In this document: one piece after another, positions 21,452 through 31,746 of the stretch
How positions within the stretch are numbered: position 1 is the stretch's first letter
Layout of the letters: each line of letters begins with the position of its first letter
Notes under the pieces: generated by a model
Databases searched by the model: none
What the model was told of the DNA's origin: nothing
The model's input: only the letters and a program-made list of their open reading frames with translations
Program-made: the position numbers and the translations under genes
DNA from: Rachicladosporium sp. CCFEE 5018
Taxonomy: Eukaryota; Ascomycota; Dothideomycetes; Cladosporiales; Cladosporiaceae
NCBI GenBank assembly: GCA_002077045.2
Contig: KZ111168.1
Coordinates: 1-37,545, forward strand
Length of the DNA stretch: 37,545 nt
Reading direction: 5' to 3'

Positions 21452-22633
21452 ATGATTCGCTCGCGTTTCTCACTCCGCCTGGCCAGCACTACGCTCACGA
21501 AACCAGCCTTCCGGACCTACGCATCTCATCCGCCAGGAGCCCGTCTAAACCTCCCCACAGACTTTAGCACAACCCCAATCCTAGCCCACACTTCAAAAGA
21601 CGCTTTGTCAAATCCCGAGCTCAGCGCCGAAGCCCGCAACGGCACAGCCTCCCGACAAAACCTGTTCCAATCTATCAACTCAGCCCTCGGCCACGCCCTT
21701 CGCACAGATCAACGCACCCTGCTCTTCGGCGAGGACGTAGCCTTCGGCGGCGTCTTTCGCTGCTCCATGAAGCTCGCGGAAGAATTCGGCGACGCGCGAG
21801 TCTTCAACACGCCCTTGACTGAGCAAGGGATTGTGGGGTTCGCTGTGGGAGCCGCCATGGAGGGCATGAAGCCTATCGCTGAAGTGCAATTTGCTGATTA
21901 CGTCTACCCGGCTTTCGATCAGATCGTCAATGAGGCTGCGAAGCTACGGTATCGTGCTGGTACTAATGCTGAGACGATGGGGTGTGGTGGGTTGGTGGTG
22001 AGGATGCCGAGTGGAGGGGTGGGGCATGGGGCGTTGTATCATTCACAGAGTCCTGAGTCGTTGTTCACGCATATTCCCGGCGTGCGGGTTGTGATTCCAA
22101 GGAGTCCGAGTCAGGCCAAGGGTCTGCTATTGGGCGCTATCGCGTGTAACGATCCGGTCATGTTCCTGGAACCGAAGATCTTGTATCGTGCGGCTGTTGA
22201 GTATGTGCCTCAGGAGGCATATGTGCTGCCTTTGAGCAAGGCTGAAGTACTGCGACAAGGGACCGATGTGACTATTATCTCGTACGGCACGCCACTCTAC
22301 ACGTGCTCGTCCGCCATCACGGCAGCTGAGCGAGACTTCGGCTGCTCAGTAGAGCTGATCGACCTCCGGACTGTGTATCCCTGGGATCGACAAACGGTCA
22401 TGGAGTCTGTCAACAAAACGGGCAAGTGCATTGTAGTGCACGAGAGTATGGTTAATGCTGGTGTGGGCGCAGAGGTCGCGGCTACAGTGCAGGACGGCTG
22501 CTTTTTACGACTTGAGGCGCCGGTGCAAAGAGTGGCTGGCTGGAGTACGCATGCTGGGCTGGCGTACGAGAAGTTCAACATCCCGGACGTTGTAAGGGTG
22601 TACGATGCTATCAAGACGGCGCTGAGCTATTGA
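21452..22633 (+). CDS. Branched-chain 2-oxoacid dehydrogenase E1 subunit beta, mitochondrial
   Basis: Beta subunit of the thiamine-diphosphate-dependent E1 component that oxidatively decarboxylates the 2-oxoacids from Leu, Ile and Val in the mitochondrial matrix. Intronless, 393 residues. The N-terminus (MIRSRFSLRLASTTLTKPAF) is Arg/Ser-rich, lacks acidic residues and looks like a presequence. The transketolase pyrimidine-binding domain follows (LFGEDVAFGGVFRCSMKLAE, VFNTPLTEQGIVGFAVGAAM, AEVQFADYVYPAFDQIVNEA), then the C-terminal domain (GTDVTIISYGTPLY, ELIDLRTVYPWD, KCIVVHESMVNAGVGAEVAA). The segment FGGVFRCS distinguishes it from pyruvate dehydrogenase E1 beta. The start ATG 21452 precedes the presequence directly. 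The length is normal for the family. Confidence 0.96.
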   Translation: MIRSRFSLRLASTTLTKPAFRTYASHPPGARLNLPTDFSTTPILAHTSKDALSNPELSAEARNGTASRQNLFQSINSALGHALRTDQRTLLFGEDVAFGGVFRCSMKLAEEFGDARVFNTPLTEQGIVGFAVGAAMEGMKPIAEVQFADYVYPAFDQIVNEAAKLRYRAGTNAETMGCGGLVVRMPSGGVGHGALYHSQSPESLFTHIPGVRVVIPRSPSQAKGLLLGAIACNDPVMFLEPKILYRAAVEYVPQEAYVLPLSKAEVLRQGTDVTIISYGTPLYTCSSAITAAERDFGCSVELIDLRTVYPWDRQTVMESVNKTGKCIVVHESMVNAGVGAEVAATVQDGCFLRLEAPVQRVAGWSTHAGLAYEKFNIPDVVRVYDAIKTALSY

Positions 22634-23331
22634 CAAAGATGAAGTAATGGATTGCGAACCATTTACCATGGCGCAGGGACCTCTCGTGGACGAAGGGAAT
22701 CAATCGAGGCTGGCCATGGCCAATCGCTCTAGGTCGCGATGGTCTTTCAACGCCATCTGTCAGCCCTGTACCTCCGTCGAAGCCGACCCGTTTCGCCCTT
22801 TGTTCAGCAAATACTTTTCTCGGCAGAGGTCTCCCGACGGTCGACCGTGCAGGTCGATTGTGGACAAAGCGATGTGAGCTATGGGCAAAAGGTCATCATT
22901 CGTGAGCACGGCGCTCGCCTCAAATCGTGGAGTAATGGGGACTTTCGTGGGCAAAGTCTGCCACTATCAAAGGTATCGCCCGTGTCGGCGTGCACGAGAT
23001 GCGTGTCACGCACAAGAGCCATCAAAGGCATGGAAGCTCCAATGCCCCGCGGGTGCAGCGAGCCGCGTGCTTTCGCTGCAGCTGAGTCAGTAGAGCATCA
23101 AAGATACATGTAGCAGTCTGGCCGACCAAGCAAGTGCGGTCTCTGCACCAGCAGCCCGGTGGTGCGGCAATAAGTACATGTAGACAGGTAACTAACGAGA
23201 CTGGGTGAGAGCCTTGGCCAGTTGCTGCTTCTAAAACGATCATGGTTAACAAACAGAGTGAAACCCTGACTCTGCGTGAAGTGGAGACGATGGCAACATA
23301 TAAAGTGTCAGGTATGTATGGTTGGATCTCA
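22634..23331. other. Intergenic region between convergent genes
   Basis: About 700 bases between convergent stops. It has several short open frames on both strands without codon bias. A TATAAAG string at about 23298 is not near any gene start and is not called a promoter. Confidence 0.4.
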
Positions 23332-24540
23332 TCATGCTGCAATCATGGCCGTCACATCACTAGGGGAGAGCGCAAGCTCAGCGATTCCCTCGGTTGCGGC
23401 ATCTACATCATCGCTTCCCCATCCTGTTTCACTCTCTTCGTCATTTGCTGCCTCGTCGTCACTCTCGTCATATGACACATTGTTCTCATGCCCAATTTGA
23501 CTGTCACGCTCATCGTCGCTGTGGACATGATATTCGAAGTCGTCAGTCAACCCTTTGTACTGCCGTATCACTAGGCCGTCCGGTCCCTCGATCTGAGCTA
23601 TGACACGCGCATGTCTGATCTCAATTTCGACGACATCAGTGACCAGCGTCGTCACGAACCGCTGCATCGCAAGCGCATCCGCGTGTCCCTCACGGACCCT
23701 CTGCATCAAAACTGGTAGTCGAGTCTCCACGGCTGCCAGAAGGTGAGCGTTGTAGCCTTGAGCGGTCCCTGAGCCGCCAGCAGCATGGATAATGGCCTCC
23801 TCGAGTATGTATCTGACAGCTTTGTACAAGGGATGCAGCATGATACTCGTCAGCGATTCATTGCGATGGCCGTAGTCCTGTCGATCGTGTTCAGAGTCGA
23901 TGCTACTGTGTAGCGCTTCTACACTGCGGCGCATACTGACATTGACAAAGTGCGTCATGTCGTCTTGAGGAACGTTGCTTTGTATGGCAATGGGGAAGTC
24001 GTATATCGTCCAGTTTACATGCTGTGGCGCCAGAAGGTACATGTATTCGCGCCAGTCGTTCAAATTATTACCAACGATCAAGATCCACTGGCGCTCGATC
24101 TCGAAATCAGCTTTGGCGAGCAGATCCTGCCGTCTTGGTATCATAGTTTTCAATCTTGAAAGTTGTTCCCGGAAGTCGTCAAAGATCGACAAGATCTCGC
24201 AGTTGTTAAGGATCAACCCCTCGGGAAGGTCTTCAGCATAGATGTGAAGAAACTTGAGAATACGAGGGCGGAGCTTCTGATTATGATACGGAAGGCGGGA
24301 GTGAACCTGCCGCCTGCAAGTTGGGCAGTTTTTGTGTTCGCTCAGCCAAGTAGTAATGCAGGCTTTGCAGAACACGTGCGTCTTGTGAAGCACCACAGGA
24401 TCACACTCATTAGTAATTGGGTCCAAGCAGACGGCGCAATCCATGTTGGTCTTACATATTGCTGGCAGCTTGGCGACGGAGGTTATTGGTGTGCTGCTGA
24501 GGAATCTGTAGCGACGAGGTAGCGGTCTGATGATCTCCAT
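23332..24540 (-). CDS. RING-like zinc-finger protein, probable E3 ubiquitin ligase
   Basis: Intronless, 402 residues from ATG 24540; the frame further upstream opens only with TTG. A single RING-like motif occupies residues 35-75: Cys35, Cys38, His52, His55, Cys58, Cys61, Cys72, Cys75 (CAVCLDP, VVLHKTHVFCKACI, NCPTCRR). In a normal C3HC4 RING the third ligand is a Cys two residues before the His; here that position is Lys53, and His52 could replace it as H-x2-H. Cys46 is a less likely substitute. The rest is helical without a recognised domain. The C-terminus is acidic (YDESDDEAANDEESE). Ubiquitin ligase function is inferred from the fold, and the atypical ligand makes activity uncertain. ATG 24444, just before the first Cys, is an alternative start. 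Confidence 0.8.
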   Translation of the reverse strand: MEIIRPLPRRYRFLSSTPITSVAKLPAICKTNMDCAVCLDPITNECDPVVLHKTHVFCKACITTWLSEHKNCPTCRRQVHSRLPYHNQKLRPRILKFLHIYAEDLPEGLILNNCEILSIFDDFREQLSRLKTMIPRRQDLLAKADFEIERQWILIVGNNLNDWREYMYLLAPQHVNWTIYDFPIAIQSNVPQDDMTHFVNVSMRRSVEALHSSIDSEHDRQDYGHRNESLTSIMLHPLYKAVRYILEEAIIHAAGGSGTAQGYNAHLLAAVETRLPVLMQRVREGHADALAMQRFVTTLVTDVVEIEIRHARVIAQIEGPDGLVIRQYKGLTDDFEYHVHSDDERDSQIGHENNVSYDESDDEAANDEESETGWGSDDVDAATEGIAELALSPSDVTAMIAA

Positions 24541-25323
24541 ACTGGACGACCATGCAGTGAAGAAGCTGCCGAATACCCGCAATGCCACCGACAAGGGGGC
24601 GAAATATGGGTGAAGCGGCTTGTCTAATAAGTAGTAGGCAGATCACCGGCTGCACCGGGATGATTCTGGATGTAGAGTTGTACTCGCGATCTTGCTTGAG
24701 AGTGAAGTTGATGCGCTATGACTGTAGGGACAGGAGAAGAGAACATTCTGCAGGAGTGGGAGCAAACGACCTACCTAGCCATGCTCACACAGGATGTGAT
24801 GTCCTCGAACGTCGAGATCGAAACGGGTCGCAGTGATTTGGTGACCAGATTGAGGACGCTTCCGACGCGAGAGCATCGCTCAGTAGCACACAATTGACCG
24901 TGAAGCGTCTGTATCGAGACATCCACATGTCCATTGCCTGGACGAGACTTGATAGCGATTCCTCTGTCTGTCACGTCAATGTCCGCCGGGTCGTAGAAGA
25001 CATGTAGTAAGGTATGGTGGTAATGCAGGTAAACGGTCGCGCCAGGTCCTCCCGGCAGACTGGTACGATCCACACGTCGCGGTTACAGCACAGCCTATCA
25101 GCGCTCTTGGGTCAGCCGGTATTGCCAGCGAGTGGTCTTAATGCCGATGACCTTTAGTAGCAATCTCTTAGCAAAGCTGGCAAAATAAGCCCTGTGACGA
25201 ATCCGCCAGCGTACAATATAAAGCCATGCAAATCACCAGAGTCTGTCGAGTGATGGCAGTGGCATTGACAAATGCTCGAGTTTGTACATCGTACATGTTA
25301 CGCAAGTTACGGTGATGATCGAC
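24541..25323. other. Intergenic region, no supported gene
   Basis: About 780 bases upstream of the RING-like gene and downstream of the small mitochondrial gene. The minus-strand frame 24771-25073 has a plausible composition but no ATG (it opens at GTG, with an upstream stop) and no recognisable domain. Confidence 0.4.
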
Positions 25324-25659
25324 TCAGTGATCAGACTTTCCGTGCGGATGATCCTTCTCGTGCTGATTTGCCGTCTCCTTCTGCAAATCCTCGATATGTT
25401 CATCGTGGTCGTGAACCTTCTCCTTATCGGCGGCTGTGTTGGATTCGGAGCTCGAGGCCAGCTCCTCATCCCATTCACCCTTGCCCTGCTTCTGCTTCTC
25501 GATCTGCTCGTGCTTGATTCGATCGAGTTCCTCCGGGGTTCGGTTGGCATGCTCTTTGAGTCGCAGCGCTGGAGCTTGCGTAAACCTCCGCATGGGAGCA
25601 ATAGGAGCTCGAACAAGGTTGGGCTGTGCCCGGTGGCTGAGCCGAGTAAATGCCCTCAT
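25324..25659 (-). CDS. Small conserved fungal protein, probably mitochondrial
   Basis: Single exon of 111 residues. The first 30 residues (MRAFTRLSHRAQPNLVRAPI...) are Arg-rich with no acidic residue, the pattern of a mitochondrial presequence. The remainder is strongly charged and helical: NRTPEELDRIKHEQIEKQKQ, GKGEWDEELASSSESNTAAD, then KEKVHDHDEHIEDLQKETAN. I recall similar short Ascomycota proteins with NRTPE, GKG-W-E-LAS-SES and DHDEH-LQ motifs, but no named function; conservation should be confirmed by a search. There are no Cys residues and no membrane segment. It is divergent from the NMN adenylyltransferase gene. Confidence 0.78.
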   Translation of the reverse strand: MRAFTRLSHRAQPNLVRAPIAPMRRFTQAPALRLKEHANRTPEELDRIKHEQIEKQKQGKGEWDEELASSSESNTAADKEKVHDHDEHIEDLQKETANQHEKDHPHGKSDH

Positions 25660-26525
25660 CTTGAATGATCTCGGTCAGACTTGACTTCTTAGGAACTGCC
25701 TGTGGTGCTGTGAGTCTTGGAGCTGCTGCGAACGAAAGGGTATCAAGCTCACAATTGATCGACTGTGTGGATCGAGTAGGTGTTCTAGCACGTATAACAC
25801 TCCGCTGGTTCAAGGACTTCGCGGGAGGGTGACAAACTGTCCTGCGACAAGATGAAAGCATTCAAGATGTAATTCCGAAGTGCTGTGAAGCTCGCCAGCT
25901 ATCTTATCCATGCAGGCCGTATCGCCATGATCGCCCGTGACGTCGCGGCGCTCGTGCCTGCATTACCATGATCCGAAGATGGCAATATGGTAGAGCATGC
26001 CATGCGGCGAAGAAACCATTACGATCTTGATGCTTACCCTCAAAATGGAGAAGACATATGGTACCCGCAGTTGACGTCGATGCATAGAGTTCAGCGAGAG
26101 CGGCGGTGATGTAGCCATTGGCATTATACAACACCCCCTTTGTCCGCCCCCAGGCAACCCCCACCTCGAACTTTACTCCAGCATCACGGTCAGATTGGTA
26201 AGTAACGGCCCACCGGCACATGCATTGAACTACCGAACTTCACTCCCACAACTTCGCATCACTCACAGATCAGTCACGCACCTTCATCACTCCGTAAATA
26301 CTTATTGAACCCGCAACACTGTCTTCCCGATCAGTCTGGGCCTCAGCCTCGCACTTAAAACGGCCTCACGTGCCCACCCATCACCTTCGACTCACACCTT
26401 TGTTTGCTATCCAACCCTCATATACCCGACCCAGCTCTCGCCGTCCGGCAGACTCCACTCGTCCGATACTTCAAAACCTACTGCCTCTGGACCTCCCTCC
26501 ACAATATCGCCGCCGTCCTGCAGGC
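25660..26525. other. Divergent promoter region of two genes
   Basis: About 865 bases between the small mitochondrial gene (-) and the NMN adenylyltransferase gene (+). The plus-strand end is pyrimidine-rich (26385-26520), typical of fungal 5'UTRs. A minus frame at 25904-26221 is unsupported. Confidence 0.4.
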
Positions 26526-27448
26526 ATGACAGACGACGTGCGCGGAGACATGACAATGTCTGAATATGAGTTCCCACACAGCAGGCTGCGCCGCCGGATC
26601 GAGGACCCAAATCGAACACCTCTGGTTCTCATAGCCTGTGGCTCCTTCTCGCCACTCACATTTCTCCACCTGCGCATGTTCGAAATGGCCGCTGATTATG
26701 CGCGCTTCAACACCGAGTTCGAGGTGGTCGGAGCCTACCTGTCGTGTGTGGGCGATGCATACAAGAAGACTGGCCTAGTGAAGGCAGAGCATAGAATCAA
26801 CATGTGTTCACTGGCTGTAGCTCAGAGCAGCTGGATCGCAGTGGATCCTTGGGAGGCCTTGCACAGTGAGTATCTTGAGACGGCAAAGGTGCTGGATCAT
26901 TTCGATCATGAGATCAATGGAGTACTGGATGGAGTCGCGACACCAGTAGGCAGGAAGAAGTGTCACATTGCGCTGTTGGCCGGGGCAGATTTGATCCAGA
27001 CCATGAGCACACCAGGGGTATGGGCGCCGAAGGATATTGATTACATCCTGAAGACCTACGGTGCATTCATCGTAGAGGTGAGTCATACTGCCAGTACTAA
27101 TGACAAAAGAATTGACTGACACATCTACAGCGATCCGGCACAGACATTGACGAAGCGCTTTCAGCACTACAGGAGTGGAAAGAGAAGATCTGGGTCATCC
27201 AACAGCTGGTCCAGAACGACATCTCGTCCACCAAGATCCGATTATTTCGTCGCCGCGACATGTCGATCCGCTATCTGGTACCCGAGCCGGTTGTGGACTA
27301 TATCGAAGACCACAACCTGTACGACGAAGATGGCGTCGCAAGCACAAGCAGCGACGGCAAGGGCAAGGAGCGTAATAAGCCCGGCGAGAGCAAGGGTGTG
27401 GCTTCTGCGTCTGCTTCCGCAGCTGGCAGTAGTGCCAACGCAGGATAG
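26526..27448 (+). CDS. nma1: Nicotinamide/nicotinate mononucleotide adenylyltransferase
   Basis: Transfers AMP from ATP to NMN or NaMN, making NAD or deamido-NAD, the last shared step of NAD synthesis. Two exons, 26526-27077 and 27131-27448, encode 289 residues. The 53-nt intron has GTGAGT, ACTAAT and TACAG signals. The nucleotidyltransferase signature GSFSPLTFLHLRMFEMA (39-55) contains the [T/H]xxH motif. It is followed by GAYLSCVGDAYKKTGLVKAE, WIAVDPWEAL, LLAGADLIQTM, and in exon 2 the second ATP-binding motif NDISSTKIR (213-221), then RYLVPEPVVDYIEDHNLY. A Ser/Ala/Gly-rich tail of about 35 residues extends beyond the core. ATG 26526 is the first in frame (the frame opens upstream only with GTG); ATG 26553 or 26559 are alternatives. 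Confidence 0.95.
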
Positions 27449-27829
27449 AAGTGATGCTGAGTAATTGACGAAGTTATGAGGAATGATGGATGGTGGCGAG
27501 CTGCGAGCCGGGAAGTCGGGCTGATCGTGTACGTCTGACCAAGGGTTCACATACGGGTGTTAGACGCAGCAGTGTTTCGGTGCAAATGCACTCTGTATAC
27601 CGCAGATATAGCAACAGTACGAGCAGGGAGCAATCCATGTGTGTACCTTACTCGCAGGCTGTCAATGTTAGTTTTGGCAGCTGAAGTCGAGATAAGGTTG
27701 ATTGTTGCCTGATCGGTTCTGCTGCGTGTTGGCAAGTGCGAGCCGGAGTATTGTGTGTAGACAACCAAGCTGCCACATAGCAGTGCTCAGAGAATATGAA
27801 ACTACAGTACGGGTATCACATATTGTATG
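27449..27829. other. Intergenic region between convergent genes
   Basis: About 380 bases between the stops of the adenylyltransferase (+) and F-box (-) genes. No structured element seen. Confidence 0.35.
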
Positions 27830-28574
27830 TCAACCGCTGGCCAGCCCGGTGCTTCCCAATCCTTCCCAAAATCGCTTCAACCCACCTACCTTCTCCCTCT
27901 TCGGCCTTCGCTCCCACTCCGCAGTCTCCCTCCTCTCACTTGGACCGCTCACCTTCATCTTCCTGCTGAACTTCCAGACCAGCACCCCCACACCAGCATT
28001 ACTGTCTTTCCTTCTCGCTCTGATCTCCCTGGCCTTCCTCTCCAGCCACACCCTCAACCCTTCCTTCAACCTCTCCCTCTCGAGCTGACGCTTCCTCTCT
28101 ACAAGCCCGCCACCTCCCCAGACGAAGTCGCCCGATCTGCGATCTACGCGGCAGCACTCCTTGGGTAGGATGTTGGCAGCTACGAGGGTAGAGAGCTTCG
28201 GTCGGCGTTGCAACGAGCGACTGAGGCGGATGCAGACCAGTGACCAATGCAGCCGGCGCGCCGCGAGATGTGTACGCGAGAGATAGATGTTCGACGTAGG
28301 GGGCTGGAGAGTCTGCAAAGGTGGACGTAGGGGAAGGAGATGAGCCAGAGAGCTGAGTGAGTACTTCAGGCGAAGAACATGAAGATGGGGATCGAGGGAA
28401 AGGAGACGCAGAGAACGTGACGTCTGTACTCACATTCGATTAGCAGGTATCTTCAGATGGATAATCGTCGGTGCTACTGACCCGAGATAACGCGAGGAGC
28501 TCGGGAATATCTAAATAACACAGAATCTGTAGTATGAGCTCGTCTGGTAGACTGCCAAGGCTGAGGGCCGTCAT
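27830..28574 (-). CDS. F-box domain protein
   Basis: Probable substrate-recognition subunit of an SCF ubiquitin ligase. Two exons, 28574-28482 and 28423-27830, encode 228 residues. The 58-nt intron (28424-28481) has a GTCAGT donor, a GCTAAT branch site and a TACAG acceptor. Exon 1 ends inside the F-box (LGSLPDELILQILCYLDIPE, LLALSR), and splicing continues it as TSRSLRLLSLDPHLHVLRL, the normal second half of the motif. The rest contains the segment STLVAANILPKECCR and an unusually basic helix (VERKRQLERERLKEGLRVWL, ERKAREIRARR), then GVGVLVWKFSRKMKV. No WD40 or LRR substrate domain is present. I know similar short fungal F-box proteins but no named orthologue. ATG 28574 immediately precedes the domain. 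Confidence 0.85.
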
Positions 28575-31375
28575 TTTTAGCGGCGGTGAGGTGAGATGGA
28601 GTGAGGTGCAGCAGCACCTGGACTTGTTTGGCAACAGGATGACGTCTGAGCTTCAAACAAGCGCGCGCGGCTACTGAGGCACGAGCGAACATTGGCACGT
28701 GCTGCGTGCATGCGCGACATCAAACACTATGGGAACACCCCTGAGACCGACAGACAGCGAGGGATTACATTACGCGCCTTGGAGCCCGTAATCACAACTT
28801 TCAGAGCCGCCAGCCTGGACTGGAATCGATGCTGTCGCGTGAGGAGCCAACTTGATTTGTCCTACTCCTGGCCTTATGCAGCACCAGCTACCGGGTAGCT
28901 CACGAGGCCGCGCTTTGCATGAACGACAAATTAGCTAATGGCTAGCTTTGATCCATAGTCACTCCTTCAGCGATGACGAGTCCGTAGGATCTTAACATGC
29001 TCTACTGGCCTGGCCGAGGGGATCTCTGGCCAACACGTTGCCAACGATCCCACCTTCAAGGTGTTCCCAAGGACAGAGCGCTTCATGATTGCAACGTGAA
29101 CGGACGGGCAAATTCCCCCATCATCACCAGACTTCGAAGTGTCACGATTGAGGTTGCTACGCCTACTTGAAACGTTATATCGCTCTGCTGTGCTCCGCAC
29201 GTGGAGCTGCAGGTACGCAGGTACCCATCTGTACGTCTGCCGCCGGTGGATGCCCATTCTCATTGGCCTACGCTTTCGTAGAAGCGCCGGCGCACCAATC
29301 GTGGACAGGTCGGTCGCACGATCCCGCTCTAGCCGCCTTCGCCTCAGGCGACCAGCACTTCATGCAGGTCGTCGACTGCCCGCAGTGGGCCCTTCCGGCC
29401 CAGCGTTTGATTTCATTCACATGACGGAGCTCTGCTGTTGTAGTGCCAAGCTCGATACCGACGTCAGCTGGCAAATTCGACTACGCTGCTTGTTCGAAGG
29501 TACTTTGCTACGGCGCTTGTACAGTTCGCTTTCGTTACCCCTTGCCTACTGTACTTTGCCCAGAGTCTACAGCTCGGTATGTCGGCTAGTTCTGTTTACC
29601 GCTAGAGCTCACAGTCACGGAGTGCAGCCCGTGACAAGTGACAAGTCTTGCACCAGCATGCGCGCGATTGGTGGTGCACGGTCTTCCAGCCTCCTCCCGA
29701 GGCGATCATGCATTGTAATGAATCGACTGGCTCTGAGTCGTCCTATGCGTGCCCTTGAGGGTTGCGTGGGTCCCTCGAGAGGGACAGCAGTATCGTTGCA
29801 ACTGTCAAAGCAGCGTCTTGGTCTCATTGGAACGAGCGTCTTGGTCTCATTGGATCGCTAGGCTGCAGAGCCGGGCTCTGTTACCCTCCTGCCACTCAGG
29901 TACAGCATTCACTGCTCTTCGAGTCGGTGAGACAGGCGTTTCCATCCAAGAAAGTGTAACATAGGTACAGTGTAGCGCTCGAATCAGGTCACTGCGATCG
30001 CAGACCGGTGAAGAAAATGTAGCAGAAGGGGGTTCGATCGTTCAGTGGCACGTATCAGCATGGCGCTCGGTATCACGGAATTTCTTGCTGACCTGCTCGG
30101 ACGCATTTGCAGATAGCCTTTTGCTGATCCACCACACTCTGAATGCCACGTCACAGAGCGGAGAAGGTCTGGTCGAACCTAGCGCACTCATGCCACCGAT
30201 CTCAGGAAGGTCCTTCCCCAAAGAGGCTTGCTCAGCATCCGCTCCTACCGTTTCACCAGCCTGGATCCCAGTCACCACTCTATCGTTCGCAGCTCGGGCG
30301 AATCAAGCAAGAAGCATGTCGCGCTGTCGACGGCTCGCTGCAGTAGCCTTGGACGGAATACAATCACATGAGTGTCAGCAAGCGGGCGATCCCACACGTC
30401 CGCATGCATGGGCACTCACTGGGCATACCAATGAGGGGAGCTGCTCACGCCGAGCGTGGCCTCATCACGAGCCGTCCGCGACAGCCGGCGGCCCTCAATG
30501 GCGGGTCGCGTCGTTAGACCTGCTCGTGCTTGTGAAGGCATGGGTGTTCGCAGGGGTAGGTCCAAAGCACCTTCATGCACGCTCTGAAGTCTCTGCATCA
30601 GCGGGCATCGCAACTGGCCATGCTATCGAGGCACAGCAAGGGCAACCGGGTATTGCTCACTTGGGATCTTGCTGGAGATCTTGGGAGTCTAACTACAGTC
30701 ATTGCGCGTCTGCAGCAAGAGGCTGGCGTGGACCAGTGCCAAGACATATCACGAAGCTGTTCGCCAAAGCCACATCATGTTGGCCTCAGGCTTGACAAGC
30801 CGGCGGCATGGCCCGTCAGCGTCGCTACCAAAGGCAATGTCACGGGACTTCACCAACGGCTCGCAGATGTAGCAGAATACTGTACACAAGGCCCAATGAC
30901 CTTGAGGGCCGAGGCTTGACTCGTGCACAGCCATTGGGACGCACGTGACCCATACTACACCTCACTTGCCCGTCAAACACACTTCAACCAGCCGAGCACC
31001 AACAAACTCACGTTGAGCGTAATCCCAGTCAGTGTGGCCGTACCGAGGGATAAGCAAAGTCGAAGGCAACACCTCCCGGCCACCTTCATAGGCGGAGAAG
31101 CAGCCACGACCATGGAGATCGCGCAAAGCGCACTATCGAGACGCGGGCTAGACTCGACGGATGCCCCGTAGGTGCCATTGTACTCTGCCGGTGAAGGTCC
31201 TCTAGCTTCATACGGGGTGATCCGCCCTCCCCGAGGCATTTTGTTGGCTAAGTGCAAGCGAAGCATCGGGTGATGGCAAGCGATGGTGCACCATGTGGGG
31301 CCCTGAGCGGGACAACGCTCGCCGTCGGCCAGACAGCGTGTGCGCTGGCATGAGCGCGGAGGGTGGAAAGGAAAG
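28575..31375. other. Gene-poor region of 2.8 kb
   Basis: The longest stretch without a supported gene. Open frames at 29139-29861 (240 codons, opens at GTG) and 30085-30795 (236 codons, opens at TTG) show no third-position bias and no domain, and have Cys/Trp/Arg-rich compositions typical of noncoding frames. I found no transposase, reverse transcriptase, long terminal repeat or tRNA. It contains one 23-bp tandem duplication. It may hold long noncoding RNA, decayed sequence or extended regulatory DNA. Confidence 0.5.
29812..29854. repeat. 23-bp tandem duplication
   Basis: Two copies of AGCGTCTTGGTCTCATTGGA (29812-29831 and 29835-29854), identical over 20 bp at a 23-bp period. It is an isolated local duplication in the gene-poor region. 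Confidence 0.85.
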
Positions 31376-31383
31376 TATAAAAG
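31376..31383 (+). promoter_or_regulatory. TATA box of the small Cys-containing gene
   Basis: TATAAAAG on the plus strand, followed within 40-100 nt by a pyrimidine-rich, CTTCCTC-like initiator region and then spliced 5'UTR signals. It lies about 370 nt before the ATG because of the intron-containing leader. A clear TATA box suggests regulated or high expression. Confidence 0.6.
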
Positions 31384-31674
31384 GCCGGTCGAGGTCGTCG
31401 GTAGATGCTCTTCCTCTTCCTCATCTTCATCATCCCTTCACAGCCAGCTATTCCTCTCTACCAATCTTTATCATCATCACTAGCGTAAGTCTTACCCACG
31501 CTCAGCCTCCTTGAGCAAGCCTTCGGCTTAGCCCGTCGATTATGACCAGCCGCCTCGCCTTCAACGGCGTCTGCTTAACGTAGACACTTTCCCTTCAGTC
31601 CTGTCAGTGGCTGATATGAGTGGCTAGCATCAATTTCTTTTACACCAATCCTCAACTACTCACGTCATCCACAA

Positions 31675-31730
31675 GTAAGTCCACATCCTGAGCTCTACTC
31701 TCAAGCAACGGCACTGACCTCTTCTCCCAG
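31675..31730 (+). other. 5'UTR intron of the small Cys-containing gene
   Basis: GTAAGT at 31675, a CACTGACC branch-like site and a TCTCCCAG acceptor at 31730, 16 nt before ATG 31747. A second GTAAGT at 31485 with an acceptor near 31596-31606 may be another leader intron. Confidence 0.6.
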
Positions 31731-31746
31731 CCACACGCCACTCATC

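Noticed and set aside
23296..23306. TATAAAG string as a promoter
   Set aside because: Lies between the 3' ends of two convergent genes with no start nearby.
24771..25073. Minus-strand 100-codon frame with protein-like composition
   Set aside because: No ATG in the frame before an upstream TGA, no recognisable family and no convincing splice acceptor to provide a start.
29139..29861. Plus-strand 240-codon open frame
   Set aside because: Opens at GTG, Arg/Cys/Leu-rich without third-position bias, overlaps other equally long frames and includes the 23-bp tandem duplication.
30025..30045. GGTTCGATC string resembling a tRNA B-box
   Set aside because: No A-box at the right distance and no cloverleaf arms could be drawn.
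30085..30795. Plus-strand 236-codon open frame
   Set aside because: Opens at TTG, codon usage flat at third positions, no domain, signal peptide or splice support.
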